Source of the DNA: Streptosporangiaceae bacterium
GTDB lineage: Bacteria; Actinomycetota; Actinomycetes; Streptosporangiales; Streptosporangiaceae
Direction of reading: 5' to 3'
Assembly: GCA_030042885.1 (NCBI GenBank)
Contig: JASHYW010000042.1
Span: 1 to 10,060 of the forward strand
DNA length: 10,060 nucleotides
Below, piece by piece: positions 6,634 to 10,060 of this stretch (the first letter of the stretch is position 1; the number at the start of each line of letters is the position of its first letter). A model generated the notes under the pieces. It made no database searches. It worked only from the letters and a program-made list of their open reading frames with translations, and was not told where the DNA came from. The position numbers and the translations under genes were made by a program.

Positions 6634-7629
6634 ATGAGCGCCGTAGAAGCCAAGGCGAGCACGGTCGAGGTGGGTCACTCGGACGCGGTCATCCACACCG
6701 AGGACCTGACCAAGATCTACCAGGGCACGGACTTCTCGGCGGTGGACAAGCTCAACCTCGATGTCCGGGCCGGGGAGATCTTCGGCCTTCTCGGCCCGAA
6801 CGGCGCGGGCAAGACCACCACGGCCGGCATGCTGACCACCCGCGTGGTCCCCACGTCGGGACGGGCCATTCTCGCGGGCGTGGATGTCGCGCGCCATCCC
6901 GCGCTGGCCAAGCAGCTGAGCGGGATCGTCTCGCAGCAGAACACCCTGGACCGCCAGCTCACCGTCTGGGAGAACCTGTACTTCCACGGCCGGCTGTTCG
7001 GCATGGGCGCGAAGGCGTCCCGGCAGGCCGCCGACGAGCTGCTCGAGCAGTTTCAGCTGTCGAGATGGGCCAAGGCGTCGGTGTACGCGCTGTCCGGCGG
7101 AATGGCCCAGCGGCTGATGGTGGCGCGGGCCATCTTCCACCGTCCCTCCGTGCTGTTCCTCGACGAGCCCACGGCGGGCCTGGATCCGCAGAGCAGGCTC
7201 GCGCTGTGGGACCTGCTGGGCGAGCTGCACCGCGAGGGCCAGACCATCATGCTCACCACCCACAACATGGAAGAGGCCGACCGGCTCTGCGAGCGGGTCG
7301 CGATCATGGACCACGGCCGGATCCTGGCCCTGGACACGCCGGGCGCGCTCAAGCAGAGCATCGGCGCCGACACCATTGTCACGGCGAAGACCACCGGCGA
7401 CCCCGGCAGGCTCGCGGAACTGCTGGCCCGCGACGTCGAGGGCGTCACCCGGACCCGGGTCGCGGACGGCAGGCTCCAGCTGCACGTACAGGGCGGTGAC
7501 GGGCTTGTCCCGCGCATCGTGCTGGCAGCCGAGCGCGGCGGCTTCGAGCTCGTGGACGTCTCGGTCACCGAGCCCAGCCTGGAGACGGTGTTCATCTACC
7601 TGACCGGAAGGGAGCTACGGGAAGAATGA
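6634..7629 (+). CDS. ABC transporter ATP-binding protein, DrrA/CcmA type
   Basis: The 331-residue nucleotide-binding subunit shows all expected motifs: Walker A GPNGAGKTT (54-62), Q-loop QQ (101-102), signature LSGGM (153-157), Walker B VLFLDEP with catalytic Glu178, D-loop GLD, and H-loop His210. Length and the C-terminal region, ending in TEPSLETVFIYLTGRELRE, are those of the DrrA (daunorubicin resistance) subfamily, in which this tail contacts the permease. It powers export by the ABC-2 permease encoded next, with which it overlaps by ATGA (7626-7629). Residues 1-18 before the first strand are probably flexible. No clear ribosome site precedes the ATG. The exported substrate (drug, lipid, polysaccharide or other) cannot be told from sequence. 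Confidence 0.93.
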   Translation: MSAVEAKASTVEVGHSDAVIHTEDLTKIYQGTDFSAVDKLNLDVRAGEIFGLLGPNGAGKTTTAGMLTTRVVPTSGRAILAGVDVARHPALAKQLSGIVSQQNTLDRQLTVWENLYFHGRLFGMGAKASRQAADELLEQFQLSRWAKASVYALSGGMAQRLMVARAIFHRPSVLFLDEPTAGLDPQSRLALWDLLGELHREGQTIMLTTHNMEEADRLCERVAIMDHGRILALDTPGALKQSIGADTIVTAKTTGDPGRLAELLARDVEGVTRTRVADGRLQLHVQGGDGLVPRIVLAAERGGFELVDVSVTEPSLETVFIYLTGRELREE

Positions 7630-8510
7630 CCACAACCTCGGTAACCTCGCAGGCTCCGGCCCGGCACATCGGCGGCGGCCCCACCCGCTCGGTGGCCGCC
7701 GCCAGCTGGACCGCCCTCGGCGCCTTGCTGCTGCGCGACGTCGTGGTACTGCGCAAGCACATCTGGGAGTTCGTGCTGCGCACGCTCATCCAGCCGTTCC
7801 TGCTCTGCTTCGTCTTCCTGTATGTCTTCCCGAAGATCGGGCAGGGAATCGGCGGCGTCGGTCCGGCGCAGCAGTCGGCCTTCGCCACCATCCTGGTCCC
7901 CGGGGTGGTCGGCATATCGGTCATGTTCCAGGGCGTGCAGTCCATCGCACTGGCCATGGCCCAGGAGTTCGGCTATACCCGCGAGATCGAGGACCGGGTG
8001 CAGGCGCCGTGCCCGATCTGGCTGGTGGCCATCGAGAAGGTGCTCTCCGGCGCGGCGCAGGGCATCCTGTCCGCGATCATCGTGCTGCCGATCGCCTCCG
8101 TCGTGCACGCGCCCGGGGTGCAGGCCCACCTGAGCCTGCACTGGTGGATCATCGTCACGTTCGTGCCGCTGGCCTGCATCGCGATGGCCTGTCTCGGCCT
8201 GGTGCTGGGGACCAGCTTCGAGCCGAGGAACATCGGCCTGATGTTCGGCTTCATCATCCTGCCGATCACGTTCCTCGGTGGCACCTACTATGCGTGGACC
8301 AAGCTGGCGCCGGTGACCATCGGCGGCTGGCACTGGCTGCAGACGATCGTGCTGATCAACCCGCTCATCTACGTGAACGAGGGGATGCGGGCCGCGTTCA
8401 CCAATGTGCCGCACATGCACCTGTACGTCATCTACCCGGTCGTGGCCGGGTTCGGCGCGGTGTTCCTGACCATCGGGCTGCGCAACTTCCGCCGCCGCGT
8501 GCTGTCCTGA
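7626..8510 (+). CDS. ABC-2 type transporter permease, DrrB type
   Basis: The 294-residue membrane protein has a polar N-terminus of about 45 residues and six predicted helices at about 50-69, 84-110, 132-160, 173-196, 203-223 and 266-286. The segment EFGYTREIEDRVQAP (114-128) matches the ABC-2 permease signature (E-F/R-x-x-G-T-I/R-E-D-R-V/L-x-A-P) placed after the second helix. Size and layout match DrrB/NodJ-type permeases, which form a dimer with two copies of the ATPase. The start overlaps the ATPase stop as ATGA and a GGGAA stretch precedes it, so the two subunits are made by coupled translation. The gene ends with TGA; a hairpin-rich 164-bp gap follows. Direction is expected to be export. 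Confidence 0.93.
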   Translation: MTTTSVTSQAPARHIGGGPTRSVAAASWTALGALLLRDVVVLRKHIWEFVLRTLIQPFLLCFVFLYVFPKIGQGIGGVGPAQQSAFATILVPGVVGISVMFQGVQSIALAMAQEFGYTREIEDRVQAPCPIWLVAIEKVLSGAAQGILSAIIVLPIASVVHAPGVQAHLSLHWWIIVTFVPLACIAMACLGLVLGTSFEPRNIGLMFGFIILPITFLGGTYYAWTKLAPVTIGGWHWLQTIVLINPLIYVNEGMRAAFTNVPHMHLYVIYPVVAGFGAVFLTIGLRNFRRRVLS

Positions 8511-8567
8511 GGGCTACTGGCCGGCCGCGCCGTCGATCCGCTCGCGGAACCGGGGTATCCCCCCGCG

Positions 8568-8581
8568 GGGACGAAGGTCAT
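8568..8581 (+). promoter_or_regulatory. DosR/DevR-like half-palindrome upstream of hspX
   Basis: GGGAC-GAAG-GTCAT matches the DosR core GGGAC-N4-GTCCC at all five bases of the first half and three of five of the second. It lies 93 bases upstream of the hspX ATG, a position seen for DosR sites. HspX genes are the classic DosR targets, which raises the prior, but the match is incomplete. Confidence 0.35.
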
Positions 8582-8609
8582 GGGCCGCCGTGCCCTCTGC
8601 CTCTGCCGT

Positions 8610-8625
8610 CCGGCCATCCGGCCGG
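8610..8625. repeat. Short hairpin between the ABC permease and hspX
   Basis: CCGGCC (8610-8615), loop ATCC, GGCCGG (8620-8625) form a perfect 6-bp stem. It might terminate ABC transcription or lie in the hspX leader; there is no T-tract and such GC palindromes are common in this base composition. Confidence 0.25.
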
Positions 8626-8674
8626 TGTCCGATCGGAAGGTAAGCACGAGGTGTCAGCAGAGAAAGGCGGACCG

Positions 8675-9097
8675 ATGAGCACTTTGCGGCACAGGGATCC
8701 CAGGACGGTGTTCCCGAACGTGGTGGACTGGTTCGAGGCGCCGTTCCTGACGCTCCGCCCCTACCTGGCCCAGCCGATCAGGATTGAGGACTACGTCGAG
8801 GATGACCACTACCTGATCCGGGCGGAACTGCCCGGGATCGACCCGGATAAGGACATTGACGTCACGGTCGGCCCGGGCTACCTGACCATCCACGCGGAAC
8901 GTTCGGACAAGACGGCGGGCAAGCACCACTCGGAGTTCTGGTACGGCTCGTCCAGCCGCACCGTGCCGCTGCCGGCCAACGCGGACGAGAACGCGGTCAC
9001 GGCCAGCTATCGCGACGGCATCCTGACCATTTCCGTCGGGCTGAAGGTCGCCGAGAAACCGGCGGCCAAGAAGATCCCGGTCGCCAGCGGCACCTAG
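8675..9097 (+). CDS. hspX: Small heat-shock protein, HspX/Acr-like (Hsp20 family)
   Basis: The 140-residue protein consists of a 38-residue N-terminal arm, the alpha-crystallin domain (about 39-125) and a short C-terminal extension. Diagnostic segments are YLIRAELPGIDPDKDIDV, EFWYGSSSRTVPLP and ASYRDGILTISV (the A-x-x-x-G-I-L motif), with a terminal I-P-V that can dock on a neighbouring subunit. Wording and length follow M. tuberculosis HspX (Acr, 144 residues) very closely, from memory of that protein, and more closely than generic Hsp20. It should be an ATP-independent holdase oligomer in the cytosol, typical of hypoxia and stationary phase. ATG 8675 is preceded by AAAGGCGG; an in-frame GTG at 8651 also follows a possible ribosome site but adds eight residues outside the family pattern. 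It is monocistronic, with a strong hairpin after the stop. Confidence 0.93.
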   Translation: MSTLRHRDPRTVFPNVVDWFEAPFLTLRPYLAQPIRIEDYVEDDHYLIRAELPGIDPDKDIDVTVGPGYLTIHAERSDKTAGKHHSEFWYGSSSRTVPLPANADENAVTASYRDGILTISVGLKVAEKPAAKKIPVASGT

Positions 9098-9130
9098 CAG
9101 ATCGCTCACGCCGGGGCGAGAAGCCCCCAC

Positions 9131-9162
9131 TCGGCCGCGCTTCCCCGCCGGAGCGCGGCCGA
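9131..9162. terminator. Strong hairpin after hspX
   Basis: An 11-bp perfect stem, TCGGCCGCGCT (9131-9141) and AGCGCGGCCGA (9152-9162), with a 10-nt loop begins 33 bases after the hspX stop. It lacks a T-tract, as many actinobacterial terminators do, and is the best terminator candidate for hspX. Confidence 0.65.
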
Positions 9163-9198
9163 TCGCCGTGTACCAGGCTCTCGGGCTCGGGTGGCGGC

Positions 9199-9237
9199 AG
9201 GACCGAAGGCCGAAGGTTAAGGACCTTCGGCCTTAAC
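9199..9237. promoter_or_regulatory. Tandem AGGACC repeat and overlapping inverted repeats upstream of the cytochrome b unit
   Basis: Two similar 14-mers, AGGACCGAAGGCCG (9199-9212) and AGGACCTTCGGCCT (9220-9233), are spaced 21 bases start to start, i.e. two helical turns, as expected for a regulator binding twice on one DNA face. Each matches the DosR core GGGAC-N4-GTCCC at 7 of 10 bases. The same stretch forms a perfect 12-bp stem, AAGGCCGAAGGT (9206-9217) with ACCTTCGGCCTT (9223-9234), loop TAAGG, and an alternative 7-bp stem GTTAAGG (9216-9222) with CCTTAAC (9231-9237). It may thus be an operator, a terminator, or both; the boxes are an inference. Confidence 0.45.
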
Positions 9238-9306
9238 TTCGCCTCCCGCAGCCGGTCGACAATCAGTACTGCATACCTGCTGACCCGATCGGCGGGCAGA
9301 TGGCAG

Positions 9307-9312
9307 TATAAG
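9307..9312 (+). promoter_or_regulatory. Candidate -10 element of the cytochrome b unit
   Basis: TATAAG is an A/T-rich island in GC-rich sequence, 40 bases upstream of the ATG at 9353. The nearest -35-like CTGACC (9280-9285) is 21 bases away, longer than usual, which would fit an activator-dependent promoter. Confidence 0.35.
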
Positions 9313-9352
9313 TGCGGCTGCGCTTGATCCGTCGACTGGAAAGGCGTGCAAG

Positions 9353-9544
9353 ATGATCAATCAGTTGTGGGGCCCGGTGTGGGACCTGGTGGGAAACGGC
9401 GGTTATCACGCCTTTACGTTCAGCTGGTTCTTCCTCAAGTTCAGCAATGTCATCGAAATGATCCTGGTGGTGCTGATCTTCGTCGTCGGGATGTTCGTCA
9501 ACCTTCCGGGCGGGAAGGCGACCGCGAGGAGGCACGGGCGATGA
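9353..9544 (+). CDS. 63-aa membrane protein preceding a cytochrome b gene
   Basis: The protein begins MINQLWGPVWDLVGNGGYH, has an aromatic-rich amphipathic part (GYHAFTFSWFFLKFSN) and one hydrophobic helix at about residues 33-49 (EMILVVLIFVVGMFVNLP), then a short basic tail. GGAAAGG lies nine bases before the ATG. Its TGA overlaps the ATG of the cytochrome b-like gene (ATGA, 9541-9544), so the two products are made together and probably form a complex. I do not know a named family; it may be a small accessory subunit of the haem-b membrane module, similar in role to the one-helix subunits of bc/b6f complexes. The single His20 could be functionally relevant, but that is speculation. Membrane location is well supported. 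Confidence 0.75.
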   Translation: MINQLWGPVWDLVGNGGYHAFTFSWFFLKFSNVIEMILVVLIFVVGMFVNLPGGKATARRHGR

Positions 9545-10060
9545 GCGCCCAGGACGCGGCGCCGATGCCGGAGGGACCGGATCCGGTGACCAACGCCACC
9601 GGGGCGGAGAAGTTCTCCTGGGCACAGCCCAGCCCGTGGCTGCGCGGCTACCTGGTCCGCAATTACCCGTTGCGCAAGCTGCTTCCCGACCGCGAGCCGG
9701 CCTACGTCTCCTCGGTGCTGTACACGATGGGGGTGCTGACGCTCGCGGCGCTCATCGTCGCGGTCATCAGCGGCGCGATCATCGCGCTGGGCGGGGTGTC
9801 GTTCTGGCACACGAACAGCTTCGGCGCCTTCATGAACAGCATTCATTTCTGGAGCGTCCAGGCCATGTTCTTGTTCATGGCCGTGCATTTCATCACCAAC
9901 TTTTTCACCATGGCCTGGCGCGGCGGGCGTGGCTGGACCTGGGTCACCGGCGTGCTCGCGTTCATCTTGTCCATCCTGACCTCGTTCACCGGCTTCCTGA
10001 TGATGACCAACTGGGACAGCCAGTGGATCTCCCAGCAGGCCAAGGACGCCTTCAACGCGC
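9541..10060 (+). CDS. Cytochrome b N-terminal-domain protein (3' end outside window)
   Basis: At least 173 residues are visible and the frame is open at the right edge. After a polar N-terminus of about 52 residues come three helices, at about 55-83 (LYTMGVLTLAALIVAVISGA), 103-123 and 133-155. The second holds His102 and His116, the H-x13-H pair that in cytochrome b/b6 supplies one axial ligand to each of two b haems. The R-x-x-R-x-W-T-W-V-T-G segment and the following helix also match cytochrome b6/QcrB. At the point where Qo-site cytochromes have a G-x-x-L-P-W-D-Q type sequence, this one has GFLMMTNWDSQW, lacking the Pro. It is therefore a divergent family member, probably passing electrons from or to quinone in the membrane. 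The partner His pair, if present, lies beyond the window. Start ATG overlaps the preceding stop. Confidence 0.88.
   Translation, partial: MSAQDAAPMPEGPDPVTNATGAEKFSWAQPSPWLRGYLVRNYPLRKLLPDREPAYVSSVLYTMGVLTLAALIVAVISGAIIALGGVSFWHTNSFGAFMNSIHFWSVQAMFLFMAVHFITNFFTMAWRGGRGWTWVTGVLAFILSILTSFTGFLMMTNWDSQWISQQAKDAFNA

Noticed and set aside
6235..7485. 416-codon minus-strand open frame opposite the ABC ATPase
   Set aside because: It is the antisense of a gene with all ABC motifs, and has no recognisable domain or ribosome site.
8561..8570. CCCCGCGGGG palindrome upstream of hspX
   Set aside because: A loop-less GC palindrome of this length is expected by chance at this GC content.
8009..8674. Long in-frame 5' extension of hspX through the ABC permease
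   Set aside because: The upstream part is an out-of-frame reading of the permease; the conserved HspX-like protein begins at ATG 8675 after AAAGGCGG.
1..10060. CRISPR, tRNA/rRNA, insertion sequences, attachment sites
   Set aside because: No regularly spaced repeats, no cloverleaf with CCA-proximal pattern, no transposase or integrase motifs and no terminal inverted repeats with target duplications were found by reading both strands.

Overview
The window is high-GC DNA with actinobacterial gene families, SD-led and tightly overlapping genes, and a codon bias strongly toward G/C in the third position. It looks like a chromosome segment of a soil-type actinomycete, probably outside Mycobacterium; the exact taxon cannot be told from the sequence. 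I see no tRNA, rRNA, CRISPR array, transposase or phage gene.

Layout. (1) 2-310: 3' end of a YceI-family lipocalin-like gene, followed by a hairpin (346-364). (2) 438-799: a two-gene unit of small proteins, a 34-aa single-helix membrane peptide and an 84-aa Cys/His protein. (3) 800-1110: no convincing gene. (4) 1111-2019: a DMT/EamA-type transporter that converges on (5), sharing a CTAG tetranucleotide as both stop codons. (5) 6170-2016, minus strand: a compact three-gene operon of a GH65 glycoside phosphorylase/hydrolase, a tandem-domain universal stress protein whose start lies inside the GH65 gene, and a CYTH-like protein of unknown function. (6) 6180-6633: divergent intergenic region holding an inverted repeat, a possible DosR-like box and a truncated N-terminal fragment of a second GH65 gene. 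(7) 6634-8510: a two-gene DrrA/DrrB-type ABC exporter with an ATGA overlap. (8) 8675-9097: a small heat-shock protein closely resembling mycobacterial HspX/Acr. (9) 9098-9352: two strong hairpins and a tandem AGGACC-N4-GCC-type repeat. (10) 9353-10060: a 63-aa membrane protein overlapping (ATGA) the start of a cytochrome b N-terminal-domain protein that runs off the window.

Taken together, an HspX-like chaperone, a tandem USP coupled to a GH65 enzyme, and a cytochrome b-type membrane protein resemble the gene content of the DosR/DevR hypoxia-dormancy regulon of mycobacteria, where hspX and several USP genes, including the Rv2005c/Rv2006 (USP/GH65-containing OtsB1) pair, occur. Weak matches to a DosR-type palindrome (GGGAC-N4-GTCCC) lie upstream of hspX, of the cytochrome b unit and in the GH65 divergent region. 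My working inference is a hypoxia/energy-stress island: storage-disaccharide turnover (GH65), stress signalling (USP), protein protection (HspX) and an alternative quinol/haem-b module. The regulatory part is unproven because the box matches are degenerate and GC-rich DNA gives many such matches by chance.
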